Shown here: positions 1-10,040 of the stretch, piece by piece | How positions within the stretch are numbered: the stretch's first letter is position 1 | How the letters are laid out: each line of letters begins with the position of its first letter | Source of the DNA: Nematostella vectensis | Lineage: Eukaryota > Cnidaria > Anthozoa > Actiniaria > Edwardsiidae | Assembly (NCBI RefSeq): GCF_932526225.1 | Contig: NC_064035.1 | Coordinates: forward strand, 6,819,501-6,883,500 | Length of the DNA stretch: 64,000 bases | Reading direction: 5' to 3' | Program-made: the position numbers and the translations under genes | Notes under the pieces: model-generated | Databases searched by the model: none | What the model was told of the DNA's origin: nothing | What the model saw: only the letters and a program-made list of their open reading frames with translations

Positions 1-715
1 GATTAGTGTGTGGTGGTACATAAGTGGATGATGTTAATGATGATGTTAATGTTGGTATATATTCTGTAGCATTAGGGCTTAGTGTGTGGTGGTAAGTGGG
101 TGATGTCAATGATAATGTTAATGTTATATTCTGTAGCATCAGGGCTTGTTGTGTGGTGGTAAGTGGGTGATGTTAATGATAATGTTAATGTTATATTCTG
201 TAGCATCAGGGCTTAGTGTGTGGTGGTAAGTGGATGATGTTAATGATAATGTTAATGTTATATTCTGTAGCATCAGGGATTAGTGTGTGGTGGTACATAA
301 GTGGATGATGTTAATGATGATGTTAATGTTGGTATATATTCTGTAGCATTAGGGCTTAGTGTGTGGTGGTAAGTGGGTGATGTCAATGATAATGTTAATG
401 TTATATTCTGTAGCATCAGGGCTTGTTGTGTGGTGGTAAGTGGGTGATGTCAATGGTAATGTTAATGTTATATTCTGTAGCATCAGGGCTTGTTGTGTGG
501 TGTTGGTGTTGTGTGGGTGTTGTTTATGATAATGTTAATGTTAGTTTATATTCAGGAGCATCAGAGGTTAGTATGTGGTGCTAAGTGGATGTTGTTAACG
601 ATAATGTTAATGCTAGTATCTGCATACCCCAAATTAATATGTGGTGCTAAGTGGGTGTTGTTAACGATAATGTTAATGCTAGTATCTGTATACCCCAAAT
701 TAATATCGTGAGACG
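1..715. repeat. Minisatellite with 277-bp higher-order period
   Basis: Monomers of about 67-76 bp carry the core gatgttaatgataatgtta followed by ttctgtagcatcaggg. The block starting at 1 recurs almost unchanged at 278, including its distinctive 'tacataagtgg' variant, so four monomers form a 277-bp higher-order unit. Later monomers (490-715) are more diverged. It lies in an intron or 5' flank of the integrin gene; no coding exon is visible. Confidence 0.85.
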
Positions 716-1257
716 AACCCGCTCCACATAAGACTCTCTACTGCTACCCTGAATTCCAGAGGTTCTCGTGTCGCCGAAAACCCAAAAGCGCGACAAAAAG
801 TGCCGAAGAGAGATTATCGCTCGGCTTTTCATTTGAAGCCGGGAGCGACAATCCTCTAACCCCAGGGCACGGGTATTCTACTGCGGGTGTTGTAGTCAAA
901 ACTGTAATGTTAGTATTTGTATACTGCAAATAAACGTCGCGAGGCATGATTAGTCCTCCCTTGAAATATGGACGGCTCAACGCAGTTCACAGCAATGAGG
1001 GTCATTTTGTGTGTTAGGCGCTATAACCGAAGGTGGTGTCTTCTAATGAAGCGAACTAGGTTTTGATCTTTAAAATCCAAGCTGACGTAACCTATATTCT
1101 AACCCGAGCTATCGGACGCAATTTTTTTAGTGCAGTAATTGTACGGTCTTGTCCATCATGGCACTCCTAGGTGGCTTAGAATAAATGTACGTTCATCTGG
1201 TGTATTTGCACGGTAGTTCTCAGTTGAGAAGTATAATAATTGAATATATGTGTTTAG
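716..1257. other. Non-coding stretch before the first visible integrin exon
   Basis: An approximately 160-bp unrelated segment interrupts the end of the minisatellite: a decayed monomer resumes near 905 (aatgttagtatttgtatactgc). I see no supported exon. It is presumed intronic. Confidence 0.5.
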
Positions 1258-3410
1258 GTAATGAGCGTGGGGTCTGTGACTGCGGCGTCTGTAAATGCAA
1301 GGACGTGTATGTTGGCGTGAACTGTGGCCAGAGAAACTGCTCACTACTCGATTTCGAGTGCCGAAAGGACAAAGGATCTGTAAGAGCCCACATCATATAC
1401 TCCCAATTCATAAAGCGTTGCCCAAGTAATAGTCAAGACTCTATTATAGACAACTGAGCTAAATAACGGCTATTTCTGACTAGTTTAAATTAAGGAATGT
1501 GTCAAAATACTATCTATGACATCCCAAAGTTTTCGGCGTTTATTTGAGTTCTTCCCTGTGCCTATACGTTTTGTTAAGTTCAAGCTAGTTACCAACTTTT
1601 GTATCCATGCTCATATCATTTTTTTCGTATCTGTGCTTCAGCCCGTTTGTGGAGGTCCCGACCGCGGCACGTGTGAATGCGGAAAATGCAAGTGCAACCG
1701 AAAGTACACCGGCCAGTACTGCGAGGAATGTCCGGTTAGTATTTCAAATTTCTTTTTTCACTCAAATTGTTATACCCATATTCATACATAAGTCGTAAAT
1801 CCTTGCGATGCCTTTCTAACAATAAGTCACGCAAAAGAGCCACTGACAGGGGTGGAGCCAGGATTTATTGAATAAGGCTTGGGGGAAGGGGGGCAATGTA
1901 TAAAGCATATTGGTGAGGTTAATTCGTGTTGTAAATTAGTGAGATACATTTCTTCTAGACGCACACTAGAAGCGAACGTTCTACCATCAGACTTCCTATA
2001 TAGCGCAGTCGTTACGATGTAGTTGTGCTGCTGGTCATCATTAATATTGTCTTGTTAAACAAAATGCAAAATGTTATTGCCAACTCGGTGATCTTGGACC
2101 TGACCAACGCAATACCTTTTATAGAATAACATAATATTGCTGTTGGTCGTTATTAACTCATTATCGTTCTCTCGTTTCTATAGTCATGCGAGGGCGGCAT
2201 CTGTAGTCGCAGCAAAGATTGTATTCTCTGTACCAAATTCGAGAAGAAATCCCTAGACGATTGCAAGAAGTTGAACCGCTGCGAGCCTATTGTCCAGTCC
2301 GTGGAGTTCGTGGACAAGATAGAGACTCTGACCGGTGAGTGCCAATGTCTGTTTGGGTAGAACGCCTTTTACATGGTCTTCTCACGTGTTATTGATGTTA
2401 CCTGCCAGTATAGATAATCATTTCTCCGCGCAGTTCGCATCAACAGATGACATTTTAAGATACGCTCCATACCATACTTCCCATCAGTATACATACACAG
2501 ACTGCTAATCGTAGCTTATTTTCGTGTATGCGTGTAAGCACCATCACTGAAAATGGTAGCTGTGGCGTCCCTTATGCGAAAAGACGAGGGATTCATTGCT
2601 ACGATTTTGCCTTCACTTTTATTCTGCCGACAGTCGATAACCCTTTCTGTCCGTCTTGCAGCCAAGGGCCTGTACCGTTGTGAAGGGGCTAGGGATAAAT
2701 GCACGTATTACTTCACTTACGACAAGCGTGCGGACGGAAAGACGTACGATCTGTATGTTCAAGAAAAGCAGGACTGTCCAGAACCAGCCCCTATCCTTGC
2801 CATCGTACTGGGTGTGGTCGGGGGGATACTACTTATCGGCCTGCTGTTGCTATTAATTGGTAAAATCATGGTTTCCATGGTGGTGAGTACAAAATATGAG
2901 AATTGATTGTCGAAAAAAATACAACCCATTGATAAAAACACCTTTCCAGGCCATATTTGTCATGTGAATGTAGTCTTATGTATTTGTGTTTTCTTACCTC
3001 AGGACCGAATCGAGTACAAAAAATTCGAGCGCGATCGTATGAGGTCCAAGTGGCACAGGGTGAGTAACGTGTTTGTACAATGATGGAAGTGTGTGTGGGG
3101 GGGGGAGGGGGATGGAGGTGAACTCTTGAGGCTCAAGCGGCACAGGGTGAGTCACGTGTATGTAGGGAACACTGATGGTGGTGGTGGGGGGGTAATGGAG
3201 GTGAACTCACGAGGTCAAAGTGGAACAGGGAGATTCACATGATCAACGGTCTTAACTTCACCTGGGGAAGGGTCTAGAGCTTTAAAAGCGATGTTCAATC
3301 AAGAGACGCCATTTACTTATCGGAATTTGTATTTTATATCACAGGAAAAGAACCCTCTTTACAAGGAAGCTAAGACGACTTTCGAGAATCCTACTTATGC
3401 TGGCCGATAA
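1258..3410 (+). CDS. Integrin beta subunit, 3' exons (I-EGF, tail domain, TM, cytoplasmic tail)
   Basis: Integrin beta pairs with an alpha subunit to bind extracellular matrix and couples to the cytoskeleton through its short tail. Six exons with consensus splice sites and compatible phases: 1258-1379, 1642-1734, 2184-2334, 2662-2882, 3003-3059, 3345-3410. The first two encode cysteine-rich I-EGF modules (CDCGVCKC and CECGKCKC). Next come the membrane-proximal beta-tail cysteines, one transmembrane helix (about 2790-2860, LAIVLGVVGGILLIGLL) and a cytoplasmic tail. The tail has both NPxY-type motifs, NPLY and NPTY, the talin/kindlin docking sites; it ends NPTYAGR then TAA. The amino-terminal PSI, hybrid and I-like domains lie left of the window. 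Phase 1 at 1258 requires an upstream exon ending in one base. Family assignment is firm; the paralog is not determined. Confidence 0.95.
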
Positions 3411-3500
3411 GCTGGTCACCGGACAGAAACATCAAGGTGTCCGGTTTGTGTTCATAATGCCATCCGACAGCCATCTTCATTCAGTACAATCAAATACGCG

Positions 3501-3605
3501 CCACTCTCGCCTTCCTAAGCACAGTTAGATACCCCCACTCTCGCCTTCCTCAGTACAAGTCAGATACGCCCCACTCTCGCCTTCCTAAGCCCCGTTAGAT
3601 ACGCC
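3501..3605. repeat. Three-copy 35-bp tandem repeat in integrin 3' region
   Basis: The phrase ccactctcgccttcct begins at 3501, 3535 and 3571, each followed by a variant of aagcacagttagatac. It lies just after the integrin stop codon, presumably in the 3' UTR. Confidence 0.75.
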
Positions 3606-4118
3606 TCTTTCGTATTCTCATCTCCCGAAATACCTCTAGATCAGTTTAGCTATGATGTCCGAATGATAACCCGTCATTCCATCCAAAGATGACTCGTCAT
3701 TCCTTGATTCCTATTAAAGCGGTCACGTCACTGGGCCTCGATTTACTCAACAATCAACCATTAAACGAGAGGCTTTCGCCTTAGAAATCTCACTCAAATC
3801 TTAGTGGTTCTCTTGGTCTTAGATGGACTTCTCGACACATACTGTAATAATGTTCCTACCCCTGTTCTATCTGATTGTGCTCTGACGAGTGTGTTTTTAT
3901 TGTGTAAATAATCACCGACCGTCAGTGTGTGTGATTCGCAGTTTATAGATTTCTCTCGACGGTCCGTTTTATTTTGGTAACATTGCACTGGACTGGTCGG
4001 ATATTTGTTGATATTGCATGCTGAGTTGATAGTTAGTAGATAAAAATTATAACAAATAAGATAATATCGGATACATTGATATCCATCAAATAATGTACAA
4101 ATGAGCTTTTGGTCGAGC

Positions 4119-4124
4119 AATAAA
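4119..4124 (+). terminator. Candidate polyadenylation signal, integrin gene
   Basis: AATAAA about 710 bp after the integrin stop, in an AT-rich stretch. A second AATAAA lies near 4422, next to the left edge of the virus-like element. The 3411-4426 interval shows no other gene and is probably 3' UTR and flank. Confidence 0.4.
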
Positions 4125-4426
4125 GTCAAATAATACATTTTTTTTATACTGCTGGTCCTCTTTCTCCCCGCCGCTGAGCGTTTTATCAATCGACTGTTGC
4201 ACTTTTGCAAAGCCGAAACTCCTGTGGAAGGGTCGTGGGTTCTGCATGGTTATCTAAATACTGCCCCCTCACCCAATGAATCCGTCCCCCGTAACATTTC
4301 TGCTCAATCCCGTCTAATTAACTAAATATGCTTATGTGCCCGTTTGTTATTGCAGTTGGTTGTTCGTGATTAGTATAGCCTGCCCCGAATTATTTTGGTC
4401 AACTGGAATTTCAAATGATACAATAA

Positions 4427-5420
4427 AAATCTGTTACGTCACTGTATGCGTACACGACTAGGGTCCGAGACATATTCAAAGAGACAGTGATCACACACAA
4501 GTCCGCCAAGGAGTCTCGCCGGTGGCTATCGGGGCCTTCCTATGGGTACTGGCCACAGCAACTCAACTTTGCGGTCTGGTGCGCAACCGCCGGATGTGGG
4601 GTTTCCCTAGTCGACCCCGCTTTCGCCACGCTCCCCTCTGTCATCAGGGGATTTCTAAGGTTTCACGTCTACTTTACCACCCGGAGGATACTCTACGAGC
4701 TCGGCGCCCCCCTGCCTGGCGACAGACCGTTCACGCAAAAAGGTAACCCCTACAAGAAGGCCGCTTTCGAGCGTCTATGTATAGAGTTCGGTTTGCCGCG
4801 TAAGCCGGACTTCCGATGGAAAGGCGGGCGGAACCACGGGCTAGGCGATGTGTTTGTGTTCTACCCGGGGGAGGGGTATCGCAACGTGCACGTGATCCGT
4901 GGCTACGACACGGCGGCGGACGAGTACCCGAGCCACCTCAATCTGTTTAGCGACGAAGGTGGGACGTACAATAGTGGGAAGCAGGTGGTTTTGGTACGCA
5001 ACGACGACCACGGGGGCGTGCAATATAGCTGGTTTGCGCCCCCCAAAGGTGAGGGGCTGACAAAAGCAGGGCTAGGAAGACTCGATCGCTTGGTCGAGGC
5101 TTGGCGCGCAGGTGAACGTCCGTTCCTCCATCGCGGGGGCCGGTGGGCCGGCCAAGGAGGCGCAGGCGGAGTTCACGAAGCTGCTTGAAGACGCGATCAT
5201 CGAAAAAGACCGCTCAAAGCGTGCAAAGGTACCAGTTAGCCGTGCAGGAGGCCAAGGTGAGACTGAGTCTTGCGGTCGCTTCAGGAGTGTGGCTGATGCC
5301 GAGCGATCTGGTGATAAACACGCAAAGCGTCGTGGGCTACAACAATAAACTGCAGAAAGCCATAGACTCCATGACGCTCGGCGCAAACGCGATTAACAAA
5401 CAAAGCCAGTCGGTGCTCAT
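4427..5420 (+). pseudogene. Conserved virus-like element protein, function unknown (frameshifted)
   Basis: I cannot assign a function. An open frame runs from a stop at 4424-4426 to 5188 with no ATG at its front (GTG at 4487 is the first alternative start), so the amino end looks truncated or lost. Readable features are an aromatic-rich segment (YGYWPQQLNFAVWC, about 4538-4580), a glycine and tyrosine-rich middle, and a helical tail. The plausible coding frame moves +1 near 5108 and again near 5225: helical, alanine-rich residues continue in the second frame (about 5108-5220) and the third (about 5226-5415). It is the first gene of the left arm, facing the capsid-like gene. A penton or minor structural role would suit its place, but that is a guess. 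At least two frameshifts mean this copy is not functional. Confidence 0.55.
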
Positions 5421-5423
5421 AAC

Positions 5424-5636
5424 ATGGTCGGTGGGCATCCTAGGGTGCAAGACGTGACCAAGGACCGCGAGGTGCGAAGCGAGGCCGTAGTGCACGAAGA
5501 GGGCGCGGCGCCTGCCCCCTCTTCGCGTATGCGCAGCATGACATCGCCCGGACCGGGCGAAAAAAGTGACCACACCGCCCATAAGGCGGGGTTGTCGGCA
5601 CTCGCGGTGGCCGCGGCGTATTACTTGTTCCGATGA
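5424..5636 (+). CDS. Small protein with C-terminal membrane helix, virus-like element
   Basis: Seventy residues from ATG 5424: a polar, charged amino part and a hydrophobic end (LSALAVAAAYYLFR). It overlaps the tail of the preceding gene in another frame and converges with the - strand gene ending at 5621 (16-bp overlap). Size and single terminal helix resemble other small frames in this element (8560-9815). No family recognised. It may be a real small membrane protein or the displaced 3' end of a longer gene. Confidence 0.4.
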   Translation: MVGGHPRVQDVTKDREVRSEAVVHEEGAAPAPSSRMRSMTSPGPGEKSDHTAHKAGLSALAVAAAYYLFR

Positions 5637-6555
5637 TTGCTTTGCATTCGACGAACCAAGAACGCGGCTACGGCTACAATGAGCTGCCACGCATTTTCGC
5701 CAAAGAATTTCACCGCTTCTCCTGCAGCCTTAAACACGAAGTTCGCGATGCTGCCTACTAGCCCAGGGAGAAGCTCGCCTAGCTTTTTCCCGATAGTCTT
5801 AAGCCCGTTACCGACCCCTCTGGCCACGGAGGAGAGCGACTTGCCGAGCGACGTCACAATGGCCGCGATCGTCGTCGCTACGGCCTACCAGATAGCGGTG
5901 ACGGTAAAGCCGAAGATGGCTTTGATGCGCTCTCTGAGCGGCTTTTGGTTCTCGGGCTCTCGGTTTTTGCGTTTTGCGTTGTAGTTCGTCAATCTCGGAT
6001 AGCCTTTCCTCGTTGCGCTCACGGGCCTCTTGGCGGCGACTCTCTGACGTGTTAGGGTCGTCGATGGTCTCCCTGTCTGTGGTTACCACCCCTTGCAGCT
6101 CTTGGACTCGTTCTGTGTTCTCCTTAATGACCGCGTCTATCTCTGCCATAGGCCCTATCGCCAGCTTGAAGCCTTTCAGCTTCACAACGTCCTGTCGAAC
6201 GCCCCCATTCTCATTGAACAGCTGTCTTGGTATAGTCCAACCTCCTTTGCCGAGGTTGCGAAGCTGTATTAGAGTCTTTCCCCTCTGGTCTGACTGGAAC
6301 CGCATCAGATTCTCGTTAAGGTCTGGGTATTTCTCCCTGAGGGACTGGAGACCGAGTCTTGTTGCTGCACCCTCTGTAGTGAACGAGGTTTCAGCGGTCG
6401 TTTGCGTCCGGGCCCCCCCGCGATGACGTGCTCGTCATTGGGATCGACTCCCCAACGTCGGGGTCAAACGGGATAAGGGGCGTCGTCTCGTCGTCCCTGT
6501 CTTCGGCGGACGCACCCGGCAAGGTATCGTCAATGTCAACGTTAACATTATCCAT
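5621..6555 (-). pseudogene. Antisense structural-type gene with amphipathic/hydrophobic tail (broken)
   Basis: Reading from ATG at 6555 the acidic amino end (MDNVNVDIDDTLPG) runs 54 codons to a TGA at 6391. Coding character continues in the next frame from about 6413, where there is a run of seven C on the + strand. A central domain follows (GKGGWTIPRQLFNENGG, then a long charged coiled-coil-like helix). The frame shifts again near 5975 and a TAG interrupts it at 5885-5887. The tail (5621-5857) is a Gly/Lys amphipathic segment (LKTIGKKLGELLPGLVGSI), then a hydrophobic helix (AWQLIVAVAAFLV) and a basic end. In adenovirus and adintovirus relatives, membrane-active minor virion proteins have this kind of composition; applying that here is inference. 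It is the only - strand gene in the left arm, and its start lies 78 bp from the capsid-like gene's start, so the two are divergent with a shared promoter space. Confidence 0.6.
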
Positions 6556-6633
6556 GATGCGTAAATCATGCTACGCAATATTAGACATGTCTAACAGTCC
6601 GCACCATAGTCACGTGACTTCGTACTACTAGGA

Positions 6634-7899
6634 ATGTCAGTCAGCGATAAACTTGACCCCCAACGAACACCCAGAACTCCTCTGGGGTTGAAAGGCGAGA
6701 GAACTGTTCACCGGGTCACTCTCAACCCGTCGACCGCTTCCCCCGGCGAGACGCTATATGTGGCGGTCCCAAAGCTATCGGAAGGCGTCACGCTTGTGTC
6801 TGGCTCCTTGAGGGTCGGTTTCGATCTCTCCATCTCAGGCCAAGCAAATAATACCGTCGTGAACAACGTCGGCCGAAATCTCGTGAGCCGCCTGAAAATC
6901 ACGTTTGCAGGAGAAACGCTCCAGGACACCAACCGCTGCGATGTCTTCAAGACGTATGAGGAGCTTTACCTGTCCAAGGTCGAGAGAGAGGACCGCCTGG
7001 AGCAGGGCATACAGTCAGAAAACATGCGCAAGCTTCGCTCCAAGGCTGGCGATAAAGCGACTAGTAACGCCAAGAAGAACGCTCTAAAAGCCGCCCACGG
7101 GGCGAAGTACACCATCCCGCTAGACCATTCTCTGCTGACGGACCACGGCGTACTGTACCCAAGGGCGCTCTCCGAGGCGCTGCTCTTCGAGATCACGCTC
7201 GCAACGGTTGATCAGGTAGTCGTCGGAAGCGATGCTACCAAATTATCCTACTGCATCAAAAATCTAGAGCTGGAATTCGAAAGCCTGAGGGACGACAACC
7301 TCGCCCGGTCTGCAGCCGCCGCCTACCAAAACGGCACAACGTTCTTCTACGAGCAAGTAAACCTCCACAAGACCTTCGTGATTAGCAAAGGGACGTACAG
7401 CATAATCAACGAGAGTGTTAACCTGCCGCGAAGGTCTATGAGTGGTCTGTTGCTCCTCTTTGTGGAGCCATACACGGCAGGGGCTCGCGACTCTGAGAAG
7501 TTCATGTACCCCGACATCAAGAGCGTTCGCGTTACAATCGATGGCATGCCAAACAAGGTCTTCAGCCAGGGGCTACGCCCCACGGATTTCTTGAGGGAGG
7601 CGAAAAGGCGGTTCGTCAACGGCATCGGAGCGCCTAGTGTCAGCCCCGAGTCGTTCTATGGCGATAGCAAGTTTGCTTTGTGGATCGACCTTCGAACGAC
7701 GGACGACAATGCTATCCATGGGGGCGGCCTCCAATTGGTCAACACCCGCGACGGTGTGCATCTCGAGATAAAACGCACGGCAAGCGTGTCACGTGTTTGT
7801 GGTGGCCGACGCCCAAATGAACCCTATGAACGGACAGCTAGAGTCCATACAATACTGAGCACAGTAGTACAGTATGGACCCGAAAAACATCCCATTTAA
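6634..7899 (+). CDS. Probable major capsid protein of the virus-like element
   Basis: A 421-codon open frame from ATG 6634, by far the longest and best preserved in the element. It is predicted beta-rich with short hydrophobic strands, contains a lysine/arginine-rich helical segment (about 6970-7110), and has no signal peptide or membrane helix, as expected of a jelly-roll capsid subunit. I recognise it as a type recurring in cnidarian genomes. Capsid identity is inferred from size, composition and position beside the ATPase, not from a detected domain. The last 36 or so codons appear shifted: near 7788-7790 another frame takes over with better coding character and stops at 7856-7858, 15 bp before the ATPase ATG at 7874. 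As written, the open frame overruns into the ATPase gene. Confident it is an element gene, moderately confident of the capsid role. Confidence 0.65.
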   Translation: MSVSDKLDPQRTPRTPLGLKGERTVHRVTLNPSTASPGETLYVAVPKLSEGVTLVSGSLRVGFDLSISGQANNTVVNNVGRNLVSRLKITFAGETLQDTNRCDVFKTYEELYLSKVEREDRLEQGIQSENMRKLRSKAGDKATSNAKKNALKAAHGAKYTIPLDHSLLTDHGVLYPRALSEALLFEITLATVDQVVVGSDATKLSYCIKNLELEFESLRDDNLARSAAAAYQNGTTFFYEQVNLHKTFVISKGTYSIINESVNLPRRSMSGLLLLFVEPYTAGARDSEKFMYPDIKSVRVTIDGMPNKVFSQGLRPTDFLREAKRRFVNGIGAPSVSPESFYGDSKFALWIDLRTTDDNAIHGGGLQLVNTRDGVHLEIKRTASVSRVCGGRRPNEPYERTARVHTILSTVVQYGPEKHPI

Positions 7900-8200
7900 C
7901 GCTCTCATCGTGGGCCCGACGTCATGCAAGAAGACCCGATTCATAGTGGACCGGCTGCCCGGCCCTTTCCGGGGCAAGTTTGACTACATCGTACTCGTGT
8001 GCCCTACCTTTGTCTGCAGCAAAACGTACGACGGCTACGGCGAGGCCGACAATCGTCTGTTTGTCGTCACACCTGAGGCGGGTCAGATCGACATACTGCT
8101 GAGGTTTGTCTCCGCTGTCTACGAAGGCACTAATACGCTAATCATACTCGACGACTGTGCGGCCTCAAAAGACGTAAAGAGGCGCTCTGACCCACGACGA
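7874..8200 (+). pseudogene. Packaging-type P-loop ATPase, truncated after Walker B
   Basis: ATG 7874 begins a frame with a Walker A-like loop (GPTSCKKTRF, about residues 14-23) and a hydrophobic Walker B strand ending in two aspartates (LIILDDC, about residues 92-98). The spacing and the position right after the capsid-like gene match the A32/FtsK-HerA-like ATPases that load DNA into double-jelly-roll virions. After AASKDVK near 8180 the frame degenerates into arginine-rich nonsense; a different helical protein reads in another frame from about 8165. The ATPase has therefore lost its C-terminal half, including the arginine-finger region, probably by an internal deletion that joined it to the next gene. 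Packaging function is inferred from family and context. Confidence 0.6.
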
Positions 8201-8210
8201 CGTCAAACGC

Positions 8211-8585
8211 ATGAGCGCCGAGGAGGTGAGGAAGTTCGAGAAGCGATACGAGACCGCTCTAGCCAGCCGGACTACAGACGCCCTGGCAGACAGCTTCCTG
8301 AAGCTTACGACCAAGCTAGTAGGCATGACGCTGCCGATAGACAGTGTGGTCGATCTTCACAATGACCTCGTCTCCGACTACATCATAAACAACGAGCTCC
8401 GCACATTGTGCGGAAGCCAGTCTCTACGCTGCGGTCGTTTGATGGCTTTAGCCGTCGGGGCGTTACACGTAGCACGTCATGTGAACACCAACGGCGTTAG
8501 TATGCACGAGGTAAACAGTCGCGGACTCACCAGATGGCAACCAAATAGTTGCATCACAAATGGAGGACCCTCAAGGAAGTATTAG
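8211..8585 (+). pseudogene. Helical protein of unknown function, virus-like element
   Basis: A charged amphipathic N-terminal part (MSAEEVRKFEKRYETALA) is followed by a Leu/Val-rich segment (LTTKLVGMTLPIDSVVDL) and then loses coding character after about 8400, so the true end is uncertain. Codons in the same frame are already open upstream (about 8165-8210), consistent with a deletion junction with the ATPase. No family recognised. Confidence 0.35.
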
Positions 8586-9076
8586 TGCTCAGCATCTCGC
8601 GGAATCCGACGAACAAGCTGCGGAACATACTGCTCATGAACCTGCACGTGAGAAAATGGAGAGAATCACGAGCCCCGAACCACCCGCGACCCGACCTAAA
8701 CACCCTGGACGAGTCGAAGCTGGAAGGCGCTTGGCAAAGTGGAACCGACTTAACAGAGCGAAGGAAAAAAGCTGTGAAACACGTTGAGTCGCCGGTCGCT
8801 AGCGAGTCGCAGGGACGCGAGGACTATGACGAACACACACCAGTCCCGGAAAGCAACTCTGCTTGGTCGGCTAGCTCGGTTATCGGGGTCGCTGGTCTTC
8901 TAGTGTCATTGATCGGCCTCTACACACGTAGGCGGGAGCTAGCTGCCGCGTTCACTCGTACAACCACATCCAAAACCGACGACGTGACTCCGCCCGCAAA
9001 TGCACAGCATCCACCGCTTGCCGTTCCGGCGAGCCGACCCGGACAATGCAAATCTCGACTGTTAGCCATGGAGTAA
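8560..9076 (+). pseudogene. Single-pass membrane protein, frameshifted at an A6 run
   Basis: ATG 8560 starts a polar, Glu/Lys/Arg-rich protein. At the run of six A (8765-8770) the frame ends after a few codons, while acidic and then membrane-spanning sequence continues in the next frame. One helix (SSVIGVAGLLVSLIGLY, about 8872-8922) is followed by arginines and a Pro/Thr-rich tail to 9076. It reads as one gene of about 170 residues with a one-base slip at the homopolymer, which could be mutation or sequencing error. The following gene starts inside its end (9046). Role unknown; a tail-anchored or virion membrane-associated protein is possible. Confidence 0.45.
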
Positions 9077-9336
9077 GCAGACATTTAAACACGAGAGCCC
9101 CTCCCATATCCGTATATCGCAATGTCGACGACGCAGCAAAGCAAGATTACACCGACGCCGCAGTCATAACCGGCCTCGTCGCCGGTATCGGCTGGGTTGG
9201 GCGCAAGGTCTTGCGCGAAGACTTCACCAAAGACCCCTCCGCGAACGCCATGAACTACGCAAAAATGACTGCCACCGTTGCGGGTGCTGTCGCTTTGAAG
9301 GGTTACCTTGAGGACCAGAAGATCCTGCCCATGTAG
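9046..9336 (+). CDS. Small two-helix membrane protein, virus-like element
   Basis: A 96-residue intact frame from ATG 9046. A polar N-terminal third is followed by two hydrophobic segments: DAAVITGLVAGIGWVGRKVL (about residues 37-56) and ATVAGAVALKGYL (about 76-88). The end is short and charged. It overlaps the preceding gene by 31 bp in another frame and is followed by 58 bp before the next ATG, typical compact viral spacing. One of the few unbroken genes in the element. No family recognised. Confidence 0.5.
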   Translation: MQISTVSHGVSRHLNTRAPPISVYRNVDDAAKQDYTDAAVITGLVAGIGWVGRKVLREDFTKDPSANAMNYAKMTATVAGAVALKGYLEDQKILPM

Positions 9337-9394
9337 TCTTGTGTAGGCCATGTATTAGACTCGTGTTCACGTACACAGCACCACACACTACTCG

Positions 9395-9815
9395 ATGGCC
9401 TCCATCGCAATTTTGGTTGGTGGCGCCGTCCTAAACGCGACTGTATTCGTTGGTGGCAACTACCTCTCAAAGTTCCTGTCGAACGATGAGAGCCCTGCCT
9501 TAGCTGAGAAGGAGAGGCACGACAAGGCCCTCGAGAAATACCAACGAGACTATGGACGCTACCAACAGCGGCGACAAAAGTCCTCGATTGGCAAGCGCAA
9601 AGTCGCGAGAGAGGGGCCCTCGCAAAGCAAAACTTCACCGACACTGACTACGCGCTCAAACTCTACAACCAGACCCAAAACAATCCCTGGAGTCGATGCG
9701 GGCTCCTGAGCTGTCCGACTACTACATCCCCAGCAAAACGCAGAAAAACGCCGAGTTGTCGTACATTTGCGCCGGCGCTCTCGCCATCGGCTACACAGCT
9801 AGCCGCTTGCTGTGA
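9395..9815 (+). pseudogene. Membrane-anchored coiled-coil protein, multiply frameshifted
   Basis: ATG 9395 opens with a hydrophobic segment (ILVGGAVLNATVFVGGNYL) and then a Lys/Arg/Glu/Tyr-rich helix. From about 9585 the initial frame becomes Thr/Ser-rich low-quality sequence, while the two other frames in turn carry plausible polar sequence (about 9630-9680) and a hydrophobic tail ending at TGA 9813-9815 (SYICAGALAIGYTASRLL). Two frameshifts are therefore likely. A helix at each end suggests a small membrane protein. Function unknown. Confidence 0.4.
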
Positions 9816-9860
9816 TCTAGATCTAGGCGACCTTTTTCCACACTGCGCGTACACGCAAAG

Positions 9861-10040
9861 ATGATTGCAGACCGGTTGTGGAGTGCTATGCACGAGGTAG
9901 CAGCCGCCGCTAAGCGAGACAAGTCGACTGCGATGCCGGTGGGTGGATTATGTAGCTTTGGTGACATTGCTAACCAAAGCCTCGAGTTGTGGCGCACAGA
10001 CAGCGAGTGCGTTAAGAGATTCGCCAATGTCGTTCTCTGA
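9861..10040 (+). CDS. 59-residue small protein at the convergence point
   Basis: ATG 9861 to TGA 10038-10040, starting MIADRLWSAMHEVAAAAKR. It is the last + strand frame before the - strand replication arm. It is intact, alanine-rich at the front and of no recognised family. Its 3' end may overlap the decayed 3' end of the helicase gene on the other strand; a chance frame cannot be excluded. Confidence 0.3.
   Translation: MIADRLWSAMHEVAAAAKRDKSTAMPVGGLCSFGDIANQSLELWRTDSECVKRFANVVL

Noticed and set aside
3794-4210. 138-codon - strand frame after the integrin gene
   Set aside because: AT-rich, no domain character, lies in the integrin 3' region.
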